A stretch of DNA of 64,000 bases from Siphonodentalium dalli (GCA_032622095.1 CP136069.1:206638750-206702749); one strand, 5' to 3'. Counted from the stretch's first letter, positions 43,865-55,591 are shown. A program made the numbers and translations. The notes: a model not told the origin generated them from the sequence alone.

Positions 43865-44460
43865 CCACACACCCCACCCAAAATTGCCGCCGCCCAGAGG
43901 GTTTCAAATAGGACACCATGCCATATCTCGCCCCCTTGACCTATTTAGGTAAAATAAAGGGTGCTGTAGGGTGGCCCCCAAGAAATTCTAAATATTATAT
44001 AACCTCACACATCCCACCCGGGTCCAAAATGGCCGCCATCCAGAGCGGTTCAAATATGGCACCCATCCCATATCTCGGCCCCTTGACCGATTTAGGTCAA
44101 ATAAATGTTGAACGGTGCCACCCCCCCCCCAAATTATAAATATTCACCCCATCCAGATTCAAAGTGGCCCCAGAGGGGGCTAAAATGAGGGCACCCATGT
44201 CATATCTCGATCGACCCCTTGACATATTTAGGTCAAATAAAGAGTGTTGTAGGGGTGCCCCCAAGAAATTCTAAATATCAGCCCACACACACCACCCCGA
44301 TCCAAAATGACCCGCATCCAAAGGGTTCAAATATATGGCACCCATATGACATATCTCGCCCCCTTGACCGATTTATGTCAAATAAAGGGTGTTGTGTGGT
44401 GGCCTCCAAGACATTCTGAATATTCACACCACATATCACACCCCTATATTGCCTGCATTT
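43865..44460. repeat. About 120-bp minisatellite, about 5 units
   Basis: Units contain CCAAAATGGCCGCCATCCAG, CCATATCTCGCCCCCTTGAC and AGGTCAAATAAAGGGTGTTG with variable identity. Confidence 0.85.
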
Positions 44461-45086
44461 AATAACCATTTGTTGAAAAAAATAAGTTTTACTACACCAC
44501 CCCCCCCAAATCCCCGATTAGAGAGTGAATAACTGTGATAAAAATTACACGTCGTTTGGCTTAGCATGCAATAACGGTCACTGATATTTGCGACCTGGAA
44601 TTTTATCTGTCATATTAATATACACGGAAAATAAACTTTGTCACGACTCACAAAGCCGTCAAACTTCAAAGTAGACTACAGAAGATGTAAACCTATTGAA
44701 CTGGTCGACAAACACACATATTTTGTATAATGACCGATATATTACTTAAACAAATATATTTTTGTTGAGGTCTTGATCGACGGTCGCTTGTTGCATGTTG
44801 GACTTGTCAGTCCGTCCGTCTGACCGTCTATTTACATTGTCCAAGTTCAACACACGCTATTGGTATGTCCATGGGGTGGGTGGATCTGGGGGGTGTGGGG
44901 GATGGTGCTTTAATATGACAGCCTTGCAATTTCCAACCTAACATGCCCCATGATGTTGGAAATTTCTTATGGCTAAAAATAACAAATTTCACACCAAATT
45001 CTGGTTAGGACATAAAACTATATCGATCATCTGGAAAAATTCAACCTATATTTGGTCTGAAATTTCTTGCTATTGAAAACTGTCAT
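44461..45086. other. No supported gene
   Basis: 44925-45080 repeats TTCCAACC and GTTGGAAATTTC blocks related to the interior of the hAT-like element at 32551. Confidence 0.4.
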
Positions 45087-45314
45087 TTAACCCTTTCATG
45101 ATGGTAAACTGCGCTGGTGCAGCATTAAATATCCTGTGCCAGTGCATTCACTGATATATACTTGCAAGTCTAGCTCCCATAAGGAGCCTCACATATATAA
45201 GAGAATGCATTAAATTGGCTTACAAGGTTAAGGTAAACATTGTCAGGCCAATGTAGTGCATTGGCACAGGGTTTTTTGCAAATTTTCAGGAAGCTCCAGT
45301 CATGGAAGGGTTAA
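45087..45314. mobile_element. Family P3 piggyBac-like MITE
   Basis: TTAA bounds CCCTTTCATGATGG and TCATGGAAGGG. One degraded module is at 45135-45216 (arm CCAGTGCATTC), and a remnant lies at 45247-45272. Confidence 0.85.
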
Positions 45315-45374
45315 GGTTTAATGGATGTGGTGACAATAGATGACAAGAAAAACACTTCTCAGCAGCCAGATTAT

Positions 45375-45765
45375 ATAACTTGTCCCCACATCCTGTTGTA
45401 ACTAGCAATCTGATTGGCTACAATGCCATGTTTAAATCACCATGTCCCCCTTCATGCACCCCTGACAGCGGGGTATAAAGTGCAGCTTCCACCAATTGTG
45501 ACGTTGCTCTAGGAAGCCGAGTTTGTCGTCACCTGACGCCAGATCCTTAGGTCGTCTACTGAATTATTCTTATTGGTGTGAACCTATGCAAAACACTTAT
45601 ATTACGGAGACATTGCTATTTTTGTGGGGACAAAATCGTTATCTCTGGCAACATCGTGGAGTACATGGATATTTAATACCTGGATGTCTCTTTTTTAATC
45701 CCTCGGCTCCGCCTCAGGGTTCAAAATATTGATGTACCCCCCGATGTTGCCGAATATAACGAATA
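45375..45765. mobile_element. Family F element, reverse orientation
   Basis: ACTTGTCCCCACATCCTGTT, AGCAATCTGATTGGCTACAA, GATCCTTAGGTCGTCTACTG and TACCTGGATGTCTC are complements of 10440-10875. A fragment is lost near 45470. Confidence 0.85.
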
Positions 45766-46142
45766 ATAAGACATTAATGTTTCAATATCATTTCCATAGC
45801 TATGCTAGTACTAGTACACAAACCCTAGAAGTAGCATGGATATTAATTGAATAATTTATTTATGTGAATATGGATGTGAAACTTGAAAATAAATTATGCA
45901 CGTATCCAGTAATAGCCATGCAGCTTTAAAACAGGATGATTATAGTTTTTGCACAATACACTGAAATTTTTAGTGCATTTTGAAGATGAAGTAGAAACTG
46001 ATAGACATGACCTAGCTAGAACTTGTTGATAAAGACACTCAATATTTTAGTTGTCACTATTGAGATTTTAATAAATGATAATGAAATCTTATAATCAGAT
46101 TAATTCATTCTTTGACACAGTCTCACACAGTGAATCCACAAA
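45766..46142. other. No supported gene
   Basis: AT-rich, nothing recognised. Confidence 0.4.
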
Positions 46143-46599
46143 CAAGCCTTGAAATAGTGTGCCTGTCATTTGCAGAAATGAGGTCCCCAGAGGGTGAATT
46201 CAGTGACTATCCCACATAGCGGGCTAGCATCACTAAGTTCACCCTCTGGGAGCCCCATTCTGCATGGCCTCATCTGCTATGGGAGACAGACTCAGTTTGA
46301 AGTTCCCAAATGGTGAATATTGTGATGAACACCCATTGGGAACCTCAATTATGCAATGTGTCATCTGCCAATTTGGGGATATAGAGAAACTAAACTAAAA
46401 AAGAAATAGAATATATGTCAAGAAGTTTTTATAGATATTTGATAATAAAGAAACATTCCAGAGAAGATGAGGCCTCAGCAGAATGAAGTCTCCAGAGGGT
46501 GAATTTAGTGATGCTAGCCCGCTATGCGGGATACAGTCACTAAATTCACACTCTGGGGACCTCATTCTGCAACTGACAGGCACACTAAACTCAGGCTTG
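46143..46599. mobile_element. Family A element, full length, about 457 bp
   Basis: This copy shows the whole plan: the outer end AAGCCTTGAAATAGTGTGCC; a hairpin (46172-46266); a spacer with GGCCTCATCTGCTATGGGAG and AATTTGGGGATATAGAGAAA; a second hairpin (46477-46571); and the complement of the outer end. No frame for a transposase exists. Confidence 0.88.
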
Positions 46600-46640
46600 T
46601 GCGAAATACCCACATGTGTTCCCACATACGGTGAATAACC

Positions 46641-46828
46641 TACAGTAATGCTCTAATTAATCGACTCCTTAACCACAGCAGAATTATGGGTAACTTTTCA
46701 GGATTTAGTCGGAAATATGGCTTGTTGCCATTCATGAATGGCAACAAGCCATATTTCCGACTAAATCCTGAAAAGTTACCCATAATTCTGCTGTGGTTAA
46801 GGAGTCGATTAATTAGAGCATTACTGTA
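46641..46828. mobile_element. Family M palindrome, 188 bp with TA target
   Basis: TA flanks CAGTAATGCTCTAATTAATC. The two arms meet at TTGCCATTCATGAATGGCAA, so the element is an almost perfect palindrome. Because of this, both strands give the same ORF. Confidence 0.92.
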
Positions 46829-47245
46829 CATAGGTGACATCTGGGGGGAAAAAGTGCAACCGTACTATGATGCATTGAATATTCTAATCTCTACTAAAGC
46901 GCACCAGACATGGAATCACTGAACTAAATGGTTTCCCATAGGCGACAGTGTTAACGTTTCGGCCAAATTCACTATATTTAAGCCTGCAGGCCATACCAGT
47001 GATGCTTACCCAGCTAGATTGACACGTACCAGTTGATCACGAAAATACAAGAAAAATCATAGGTCATGTGTTTACTTTTTAAAATAAATCTCCAAGTGTA
47101 CGACAGGGCTATCCAACAGCCAAATTTGATCTGGGAAAACCCACAACTACAGCAACTAGTTAAATAAATTTCCCGCTCACAAAAATCCATTCCCCCATTA
47201 ATTCACCAGTTTAAATTATTTAGATATGCTATACAAATCAAATAA
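46829..47245. other. No supported gene
   Basis: A + frame continuing to 46922 reads GDIWGEKVQPYYDALNIL but has no splice context. It may be ordinary intron or intergenic sequence. Confidence 0.35.
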
Positions 47246-47542
47246 ATGCGATGTCATACTTTAATAATGTGTCGCATGTATCAGGTGAAGGTCATTCTTC
47301 AGTTACCTTCACCTTTAGCATTCCAAGGTGTACTCGCTCCCCGACTCCAGAACACATTTAGCTCCTTGATTCCTATAACTTCCTTTCTGTCTTACCGAGT
47401 CATCAAGGGAGGTAAACCCTGGATGGCGTTTGTGAATATTCTTGCACATTATCAACCAGAGTTGTCTAACCTAGAGATATATTCACCTCTGACCTCTGTC
47501 ACAGCACCAATTAAAATGCTGTCTGCTATTAAATTAATCTAA
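47246..47542 (+). other. 98-codon open frame, unrecognised
   Basis: The frame contains LQLPSPLAFQGVLAPRLQNT and GGKPWMAFVNILAHYQPEL and ends TAA. It is not a repeat in this window and is less AT-rich than its surroundings. No family was recognised, and no clear acceptor or donor pairs with neighbouring lipocalin exons. A minus reading of part of it (GAVTEVRGEYISRLDNSG, then stop) is an alternative. It may be chance. Confidence 0.25.
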
Positions 47543-47567
47543 TAATATAACCCACTTATTCAGTGAG

Positions 47568-48088
47568 TTAACCCTTTACGGTCTGTAAAATGGGCCCTAA
47601 AAAAATAATTATGTGTTAAATTTTTTATTTTTTTAGATTTGTTTAGATTTTTTTGGGTTGAATTTTTTTTGGCTATGCTTAAGCACTAAACCTACAAAAT
47701 AAGTCTGTTAAAGCACAGTCCTAGGAATCACTGTCCATGTAACATTGAACTTGATTAAAGTACAATAAATCAATGAATATACATGTATTACTTCTACTAT
47801 TTAGAAAAACTATAATAACTAAATATAAAATATTGATTTAATATTAATAAATAATATTTTATTCAACTAACAGTGATTCCTAGGGACTGTGGTTAAAGAA
47901 TATAAGAAAAAATTATTAAAATTGTAAAAAATTGTAAAAAATAATAACAAATGATGAAAAATTGTTAGGCCAATGCATTCTCTTATATATGCGAGGCGAC
48001 CTATGGTCGACTCGCATATATAAGAGAATGCATTGGCACAGGGTATATGGGTTGATACAAAAATCGGACCTGGCACTGAAAGGGTTAA
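47568..48088. mobile_element. Family P2 piggyBac-like MITE carrying a nested MITE
   Basis: TTAA bounds CCCTTTACGGTCTG and CCTGGCACTGAAAGGG. One hairpin module is at 47970-48038. A smaller element is inserted at 47714-47891. Confidence 0.88.
47714..47891. mobile_element. Nested MITE, 178 bp, 7-bp TSD
   Basis: The ends CACAGTCCTAGGAATCACTG and CAGTGATTCCTAGGGACTGT are inverted. GTTAAAG is present on both sides, while other P2 copies read CTGTTAAAGAATATAAG without interruption, which proves the insertion. Confidence 0.9.
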
Positions 48089-48650
48089 TGCGCAAAAATG
48101 CAACTGGTAGTTTCATATAAAGCAATTGATTCACTGTTAATGCAGTGCATCAGTCCTCTCCATGGCATGTGTCATTCAATGTACTATGAGATATAATACT
48201 GCACAGCTAGTATGGTATAGGTGAAAAACAATAGTCCCGTGGCACACAATTAATGTGGCAATTATTTGGAAAACCCATCATTTATGAACTGATTATGGTT
48301 GTATGATTATGATATTTGTATTGTGTAAGTACATGTATGCAAACATAATGGGAACTATTAAATAAAACTCATTTCCAGGATAGATAACCTACGATAGAAA
48401 AACCTACGAAAACAAAACTTATCGCATTTTATTATCAGAGCATAGCTCTATAATCGAGAGCGTCTAGCTCTGTTTGTTTAGTTGGGTCCACCAACTAATG
48501 ATCAGTCTGTGTTGTAGCTGTCAAAATCCTTAATGTACTCTGAATTTAATACAATCTTGGTACAGTGACTGAGGTGAATATATTGGTGGCACCAGGTTGT
48601 GAAAAGAAATAAATTCTTAACAGCCAGATAAGACTCAATTTGAGAATTAG
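48089..48650. other. No supported gene
   Basis: Nothing was recognised. Confidence 0.4.
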
Positions 48651-48850
48651 TTTAACCCATCCCGCGGACATTATATAGACATTATATAAGATGTGACTGA
48701 AATCATATTGATATACATTCCTTCCAGAATGAGTTTAACACATCCCATGGACTGTATATAAGATGAGACTGAAATCATATTGATATACATTCCTTCCAGA
48801 ATGAGTTTAACACATTCCATGGACTGTATATAAGATGAGACTGAAAGCAT
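48651..48850. repeat. 72-bp tandem repeat, about 2.5 copies
   Basis: The unit spans GAGTTTAACACATCCCATGG to ATATACATTCCTTCCAGAAT. It gives a 24-residue periodic ORF on the minus strand. Confidence 0.88.
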
Positions 48851-48901
48851 ATTATACATTAAAAATTCCTTCCATGTGTATTTCGCCTGGGTTATAGTCT
48901 A

Positions 48902-49000
48902 AACAGAATGATGTCCCCAGAGGGTGAATTTGGTGATGATAGCGTGATGATGTGTGGGGTAGCATCACTAAAATCACCCTCTGGGGACCTCATTCTGCAA
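48902..49000. mobile_element. Family A solo hairpin
   Basis: GTCCCCAGAGGGTGAATTTG and the complementary arm flank GATGATAGCGTGATGATG. The outer ends are not evident. Confidence 0.8.
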
Positions 49001-49048
49001 TCCTATAGCCCGGCCCCTGCAAGTTGGGTCACTCTCTCGCTGGTGACA

Positions 49049-49293
49049 TTAACACTTTCATGATGAGAGCTTCCTGAATTTTGCGAAAACCCTGTGCCAG
49101 TGCATTCTCTCATAGGGAGCCTCGCATATATAAGAGAATACATTGGCATAAGCATATTTACCTTGACCTTGTAAAATGATGCATTCTCTTATATATGTGA
49201 GGCTCCCTACGGGAGACTCACATATATAAGAGAATGCACTGTCACAGGATCTTTAATGCTGTACCAGTGCAGCTCCCGCCATGCAAGGGTTAA
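49049..49293. mobile_element. Family P3 piggyBac-like MITE
   Basis: TTAA bounds CACTTTCATGATGAGAG and ATGCAAGGG. Two modules are present: 49100-49146 (arm shortened) and 49180-49238. Confidence 0.85.
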
Positions 49294-49307
49294 GAAGAGC
49301 ATACATG

Positions 49308-49566
49308 TACAGTAATGCTCTAATTAATCGACCTCTTAATCACAGCAGAATTATGGGTAACTTTTCAGGATTTAGTCGGAAATATGGCTTGTTGCCATTC
49401 ATCGGAAAGCTCTCCCCGAGAGCTTTCCGATGAATGGCAACAAGCCATATTTCCGACCCCGAGAGCTTTCCGATGAATGGCAACAAGCCATATTTCCGAC
49501 TAAATCCTGAAAAGTTATCCATAATTCTGCTGTGGTTAAGGGGTCGATTAATTAGAGATTACTGTA
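49308..49566. mobile_element. Family M palindrome with an extended centre
   Basis: TA flanks CAGTAATGCTCTAATTAATC. The centre GAAAGCTCTCCCCGAGAGCT is extended by an extra copy of GCCATATTTCCGAC with its arm (49440-49498), so the right arm is partly duplicated. Confidence 0.9.
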
Positions 49567-49628
49567 GTATATATTAGATGTGATATAATTATTTCCATTG
49601 TATATGTGAATGTTCATTATTTGTATAG

Positions 49629-49741
49629 CTGGAAGGAGTATGGTATACCAAGGCCAGAACTGAGAGACATCTACAGTCCGCAATACGGAACTACGAGATT
49701 ACAGACAACGCCAACATCCACTTTGCATTCACATTCTATCA
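49629..49741 (+). CDS. Apolipoprotein D-like lipocalin, exon with GxW motif
   Basis: Acceptor TTATTTGTATAG and the perfect donor TCA|GTAAGT bound 113 bp (phase 0 to 2). The frame gives 37 residues: EGVWYTKARTERH, then IRNYEITDNANIHFAFTF. G-V-W-Y followed by A-R is lipocalin structurally conserved region 1, the first strand and the helix entry that close the barrel. NYEITDNANIHF fits strand B as in apolipoprotein D (N-Y-x-x-x-E/D-N-x-x-I). Lipocalins are secreted barrels that carry small hydrophobic ligands such as lipids, retinoids or pigments. The signal peptide exon should lie upstream in phase 0 but was not identified. A second frame is open but has no resemblance to a family. The phase chain to the next three exons supports this frame. 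Confidence 0.75.
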
Positions 49742-49769
49742 GTAAGTATCAAAATGGAGTAAATCATAG

Positions 49770-50110
49770 CGTCACCAAATTCACCCACTGGGAACCTCAT
49801 TCTGCTTAGGCCTCAACTGCTATGGGAGACCTAGGATCAGATTGAAGTTGGTATTGTTCACCTCTTAGTCACCTCTATTTTGCATTTTATCTTCTGCAAA
49901 TTAGGGATATTGAAACTGAACAGAAGGGAAAAAAAGTAACTAAAAACAATGATAATTTGAGACTATAGAAACTTCCCAGAAGAGGAAGCCTGAGCAGAAT
50001 GAGGTCCCCAGAGGGTGAATTTAGTGATGCTAGCCCGCTGTGTGGGGTAGCATTACTAAATTAAATCTCTGGGGACCACATTCTGCAAATGTAAGACACA
50101 CTAAATCCCT
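49770..50110. mobile_element. Family A element, left end truncated
   Basis: A half hairpin arm (ACCTCATTCTGCTTAGGCCT), the spacer and a full right hairpin (49994-50087) are present. The element lies in the intron after the first lipocalin exon. Confidence 0.8.
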
Positions 50111-50151
50111 GGTGTAGAACATGACTGAAGTGTGTTTTTCTCTAATCTAAG

Positions 50152-50605
50152 TAGAAATATTTTATAGGCCCACTTTATTTTCGAATGCCCAGATAACATT
50201 ATACATTATATACACAATATATTTCATATTATATACCTTTTGGATGAAGAACCAAAAATTTATATATTCCACCAGAATTCGGAACAGCTGTGGCCTAGGA
50301 GTGTCCATCAAGTGATAGAGATTCTCAGATTCATTCCAAGACTCCCCCCATTGTCAACCCAGAATGCATCAGAATTCAAACTAAGAGATTGAGTTATTCC
50401 CCTTCCATTGAGAATAGTAGACTTTACAGTACAGTCTGGATCAAAATTAAGCACAGAACACACCTCAGTACCTCAACAAAAACAACATGTTTCCAGTTTA
50501 TTGGTAATACATTGCTTTGGAACTTCCGCTTTCAAATGGTATATAATATGGAATATGTTGTATATAATGTGATCTGTGATTCAGAAATTAAGTGGACCTT
50601 TAACT
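50152..50605. mobile_element. Family H element
   Basis: It begins TAGGCCCACTTTATTTTCGA and ends GAAATTAAGTGGACCTTTAA, with GGAACTTCCGCTTTCAAATG inside. The start (AATGCCCAGATAACATTATA) is also found at the right edge of the window (63965). Confidence 0.85.
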
Positions 50606-50668
50606 ATATGATGAAGGGATGGCAGATTGGGTTCATCATGAAATGCACTAAGCTGAATCACTTGCGAA

Positions 50669-51101
50669 TTAACCCTATCAGTGCCAGGGGCCGATCGGCT
50701 CTAAAAAATAAAAAAATTTTGTTTTGTTTTGTTTATTTTGGGTTGATTTTTTTTTGGGTATGCTTAAGCATGCTATAGCGAATTTAAAAACAAACTGGAT
50801 AAAACCTTAGGGGCATGTTATAACTCAAAACTATCACCAAGTATTCATAGTAATAATTTTGATGCCCATGAAAAACGTAAGATTCCCTGGCACTAAACCG
50901 ACAAAATAAGTCTGTTAAAGAATATAAGAAAAAATTATTAAAAATTATTAAAAATAATAACAAATGATGAAAAATTGTTAGGCCAATGCATTCTCTTATA
51001 TATGCAAGGCAACCTATGGTCGACTCACATATATAAGAGAATGCATTGGCACAGGGTATATGGGTTGATACAAAAATCGGACCTAGCACTGAAAGGGTTA
51101 A
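50669..51101. mobile_element. Family P2 piggyBac-like MITE, long form
   Basis: TTAA bounds CCCTATCAGTGCCAGGGGCC and CACTGAAAGGG. It has an extra 130-bp interior (TTAGGGGCATGTTATAACTC) that is shared with the P2 copy at 58931, plus one module at 50982-51050. Confidence 0.88.
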
Positions 51102-52069
51102 ATACATACCAAAACACTATTGGCACACATCTTCTAAGATAAAATTCTATGAGTTCCTAACAAAATCTTGTCGATTGGAACTGAGAAATGTGTTCTTGTA
51201 TTTAAAGTTAGCATTCAAGCTCGTAATATAAATGCTAGTGCTGTTGTTGTTTTTATGATATATAGCTATGATGATAATGTTGTTGTTGTTGGTATTTTCG
51301 AATGAACTATCCATATGACATATATGAACAGGATGAATATTAACTAAATAGTGTTTGAATGACTAACTTATATATATGTAAACATTAACGCGGACGACGT
51401 GATAATGATATAACGATGATTATGAGAAATTGAGAATGATGGTGTCGATGATGATGACAGATGATAAGGATTAAACGCATTAATACCGCCACTGTATCTA
51501 CTTATAATATTGCACTTAATTATCATGCACCTTGTAAATATACATCACACATCTCTTCGTAACATGTGAGTTCATGTCATATAGAGAAACAAGAAAACCA
51601 ATGTCAGAAATGGTAACGTGCTCAAGATCATATATTATATACCCATGATTGTAATTATAGAATATAAAATATATTGGTTTTGCGAATGACCAACTCCGAA
51701 TTATAATAACAACCAGCACCTAATTAACAAACCGGCGGCCGACTCGGCCGTCTCCGACCACAACCCCCAGTGGGCTGCAGAACGAAACATGTCTATAAAA
51801 GTTGAAATATATATATTTCTTTTATTTGTAATTGGCATAGCTTATCACAAACCAAAAATCAACATTATTGACATAATGTTAATAACGACAATAAATGAAA
51901 TTAAAATTCCCAATTACACCTTTTACCGGACTCGGCCTCAGGTCGCAGTTCGACTTTTAATTCTCCCAAAAATTCCCTTCTATAAATAAAACACCCATGC
52001 GCCCAGGCGAAACAAGAATCGCTACACTAGTATACACGCGGAGCGCACGTAATAAATCATAGCATAGCA
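51102..52069. other. No supported gene
   Basis: AT-rich with a (GATGAT)n-like stretch near 51410-51465. A GC-rich blip (GGCGGCCGACTCGGCCGTC) lies at 51735. It lies inside the first lipocalin intron. Confidence 0.4.
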
Positions 52070-52333
52070 TACAGTAATGCCCTAATTAATCGACTCCCTA
52101 ACCACAGCAGAATTATGGGTAACTTTTCAGGATTTAGTCGGAAATATGGCTTGTTGCCATTCATCGGAAAGCTCTCGGTTTTAGTCAGAAATATGGCTTG
52201 TTGCCATTCATCTGAAAGCTCTCACTGAGAGCTTTCCGATGAATGGCAACAAGCCATATTTCCGACTAAATCCTGAAAAGTTACCCATAATTCTGCTGTG
52301 GTTAGGGAGTCAATTAATTAGGGCATTACTGTA
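52070..52333. mobile_element. Family M palindrome with duplicated inner arm
   Basis: TA flanks CAGTAATGCCCTAATTAATC. The block AATATGGCTTGTTGCCATTC occurs twice on the left side (52142 and 52190) and once inverted on the right. Confidence 0.92.
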
Positions 52334-52489
52334 GTTATCTATAAGAAATGGGAATTTGTTCACGCTGACTGAAGCAAACACATTTGAAGCAATAAACATT
52401 CATACTCATACTTAGGCTGGTCGTCAGAGGGTTAGACCCAGAAGAAATTTGTAATGAAGCTTTCTTGGTCTCATTTTGTGCAGAAAAGT

Positions 52490-52602
52490 GTCCTGAATCT
52501 CATATCCAAAACCTGAATCTCATCCAAAACCTGTATCTCATATCCAAAACCTGATTCTCATATCCAAAACCTGAATCTCATCCAAAACCTGCTAAAATCC
52601 TC
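52490..52602. repeat. About 21-bp tandem repeat, about 5 copies
   Basis: CTGAATCTCATATCCAAAAC repeats with shortened copies in which ATAT is lost. Confidence 0.85.
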
Positions 52603-53117
52603 TTTGAGCAAAATTTTCTGTTCAAAATGGCATCCGTGATGGCATTTGGCATCGAAAAATTCTGAATTTCTGTGGAAGGTGCACCAACTAATGCCAAATT
52701 AGTAATAAAATTAAATATACACAAACAATGCTCAGTCAAACTATATCTGCAGAATATCTGTCCCAAAAATGGACAAAATCAAATAAATTTACTTTAAATT
52801 TTTTTTTTAATAGCTAGTTCTATAAGAGTGAACAAATGCTTGATTTATGCAAGGAAGAACGACTGCAGTGTATAAGGGAAACTGTTGGTGAGAGAAGTAC
52901 AAATTCTCTCTAATGTATCTCATGGGAGATCAAACAATAGGGATGTATTGATTTCAGGAACCAGAAATATATGTGCTCCGAGCAGTCTTATGAATGTGGT
53001 CACCAATCCTCATTTATTTTGATATCTACAGCCAAGCTGCAAAACAGAGCTCAGTCCCCTCGCTAAGCGATGCTTGAACTCTGCCGGCACATGTATTTTC
53101 TTAATTAAATCTAACAT
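52603..53117. other. No supported gene
   Basis: A 62-codon minus frame at 52578-52766 partly overlaps the tandem repeat. Nothing else is seen. Confidence 0.4.
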
Positions 53118-53139
53118 ATTTAGCTCAAACTTACAAAGT

Positions 53140-54480
53140 AATGGGTTGGCATCCGTCGTCCGTGTGTGCGTGGGTGTGTGTGTGTGTCCGTGTGTCCGTC
53201 AACAATTTCCTTTGGCGCGGGCTACAGGTCGTATCTTTGGTCTGATCTTTATGAAATTTGTCATGAATGTTGACATTGACATGTAGATGGGAACAAGTTA
53301 TTTTGGGGTCATTCGGCCAAAAAACATGGCCACTGGTGGCCATCTTGGATTTCAAAATTAAATCCATTGGCGCGGGCTACAGACTGTACTGTTTTTCTGA
53401 TCATCATAAAATTTGTCATGAATGTTGACATTTACATGTAGATGGGAACGAGTCATTTTAGGATCATTCGGCCAAAAAACATGGCCGCTGGTGGCCATCT
53501 TGGATTTTACTCTTTGCATCACTAAATCCTTTGACACATCCTACAGACCATACACATCTCTGATCCGATCATCACCAAACTTCTTATGGATCATCGGGGT
53601 GACCTCTAGATGGGAACAAGTCATTTTTGGGTCATTTGGCCAAAAAACATGGCCGCCGGCAGCCATCATGGATTTTAGTCTTTGTATCACTAAATACTTT
53701 CACACACCCTACAGACCACAACCCTGATCCGATCATCACCAAATTTCATATTCATCATTGGGGTGGCCACTAGTTGGGCACGAATCATTTTGGGGTAATT
53801 CGGCCAAAAAACATGGCTGCTGGTGGCCATCTTGGATTTCAATATTAAATCCATTGGCGCGGGCTACAGGCTGTACTGTTTGTCTGATCATCATAAAATT
53901 TGTCATGAATGTTGACATTTACATGTAGATGGGAACGAGTCATTTTAGGATCAATCGGCTGGCGGCGGCCATCTTGGATTTACTCTTTGCATCACTAAAT
54001 CCTTTGACACATCCTACAGACGACATCCCTGATCCGATCATCACCAAACTTAATATGGATCATCGGGGTGACATCTAGATGGGAACGAGCCATATTGGAT
54101 TTTACTCTTTGCATCATTAAATACTTAGCACATCCCTGATCTGATCATCACCAAACTTCATATGGATCATCGGGGTGACCTCTTGATGGGAACGAGTCAT
54201 TTTGGGGTCATTCGGCAAAAAAATATGTCCACCAATGGCCATTTTGGATTTTACTCTTTGTATGACTAAATATTTCTACAAAATCCATTAGCATGGGTTA
54301 TAGACCTATCTGTTTGTTTGATCTTCATGAAATTTGTCATTGATGTTGACATTGACATGTAGATGGGAACGAGTCATTTTGGGGTCATTCGGCAAAAAAA
54401 CATGGCCACCGGTGGCCATTTTGTAATTTACTCTTTGCATCACAAAATCCTTTGGCACGCCCTACAGACCACATCCCTCC
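53140..54480. repeat. About 170-bp minisatellite array with GTGTGTCCGT head
   Basis: The head is GGCATCCGTCGTCCGTGTGT and (GTGTGT)n, followed by TTGGCGCGGGCTACAG. Units contain GTAGATGGGAACGAGTCATT, TTCGGCCAAAAAACATGGCC and GGTGGCCATCTTGGATTT, repeated about 7-8 times with deletions. It sits in the lipocalin intron before the second exon. Confidence 0.88.
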
Positions 54481-55289
54481 ATTTACTGTCAACCATTAAA
54501 TTATTCCCCTACCTAAGTTGAGCTACAGTGTCATTGACACTTTCATTTTTTGAAGTGTTTTGCCAGTTACAATTCATTCTGGCATGATTAGACAATTTTC
54601 AAATTAATATGGACAGTTCTGTTTCTCAAAATAATGCAGAATGAACTGTATATATAACCTATAAAAATCTCAAATAAATAAATGCAACATTTCTTCACAT
54701 TACGTGTAGGTGCGGGCAGCTGTAAGTCCTGCATGAAGCTTGATCTACAGCATCAGACCTGTTAAAATTAACTGCTAGAAAACAGTATGAGAACTATAGA
54801 GTACTGGGTAAAATGTGTAGATCCTATTGTCCTATTGTTTGTGTCTTAAAATAGTCATATTTGCCCCTGGTCAAGTGATGAAACACGAATATTTCGCTTT
54901 TATCACACAAATGCATGGTGATATACTATGAATGCAATTTATCAAAAAACAAAAGCTGTTACCATTGACTATCTTCAATAAATTCTAAACTTGAACATAT
55001 ATATACTCTGTGGCTAATTTTTTTAGATTTAAGGCAGTCAAAATATGACGCTTTTATAGACCAATTTTTGAAAAAATTGTCATATTTTTATATTGGAATA
55101 TGTCCCATGTTGGTTTGTCTGTTCATTAACAATTCCAGTTTCAGACCAATAATTTGATTAAACATACAGATTTCTTTTCCATAATTTGGTTCATATAATG
55201 CTCGTATGAACATTGGTATATATATTTTTATTTATCATACATGTACTAGCTAATAATCACCTTGAATGATATCACACAACTTATTTCAG
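54481..55289. other. Lipocalin intron, no gene seen
   Basis: AT-rich; nothing was recognised up to the acceptor at 55279-55289. Confidence 0.4.
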
Positions 55290-55387
55290 TCCAAGACAAC
55301 AGTCCTGTATAACTCCGATCGATTACATTCTGTATGCACAAGGAACGATACCAGGGGAATATTCGCTACACTATGGACAATATAATG
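55290..55387 (+). CDS. Apolipoprotein D-like lipocalin, second exon found
   Basis: Acceptor ACTTATTTCAG and donor AATG|GTAGGT bound 98 bp. In the phase set by the previous exon the frame is open for 32 codons: PRQQSCITPIDYILYAQGTI, then PGEYSLHYGQYN. It corresponds to strands C and D of the barrel, with a cysteine suited to the usual disulfide. The other forward frame runs into a stop just before the donor. The joint to the previous exon makes one H codon and the joint to the next makes an A codon, so phases agree on both sides. A damaged copy of its 3' part follows 18 bp downstream. Confidence 0.75.
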
Positions 55388-55404
55388 GTAGGTATGAGAT
55401 TACT

Positions 55405-55477
55405 TCGATTACATTCTGTATGCACAAGGGACAATACCCGGGGAATATTACGCTACACAATGGACAATATAATGGAT
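55405..55477 (+). pseudogene. Damaged tandem copy of the lipocalin exon at 55290
   Basis: TCGATTACATTCTGTATGCA through GGACAATATAATGG repeats 55319-55388 with several substitutions and a one-base gain that breaks the frame. The donor GTAGGT has become ATTGGT, so this copy cannot be spliced in the same way. Confidence 0.8.
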
Positions 55478-55591
55478 TGGTACTGTAAACATTCAATTTA
55501 TCTCAAAATATGTTCCAAATAAGTGGCTAAAGCAAATGCAAAGTAGCTAAAAAAAATGGCATTTGGCTAAAAGAATGGCTAAAGGAATTTC

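Noticed and set aside
46686-46922. Two overlapping frames with the same peptide on opposite strands
   Set aside because: They are mirror readings of the family M palindrome, which reads the same on both strands.
50389-50778. 129-codon frame
   Set aside because: It starts inside family H and ends inside a P2 element, so it is a fusion of repeats.
53074-53918. Frames with HVFWPNDPK and FGSFGQKTWPL repeats
   Set aside because: These are readings of the 170-bp minisatellite unit in both directions.
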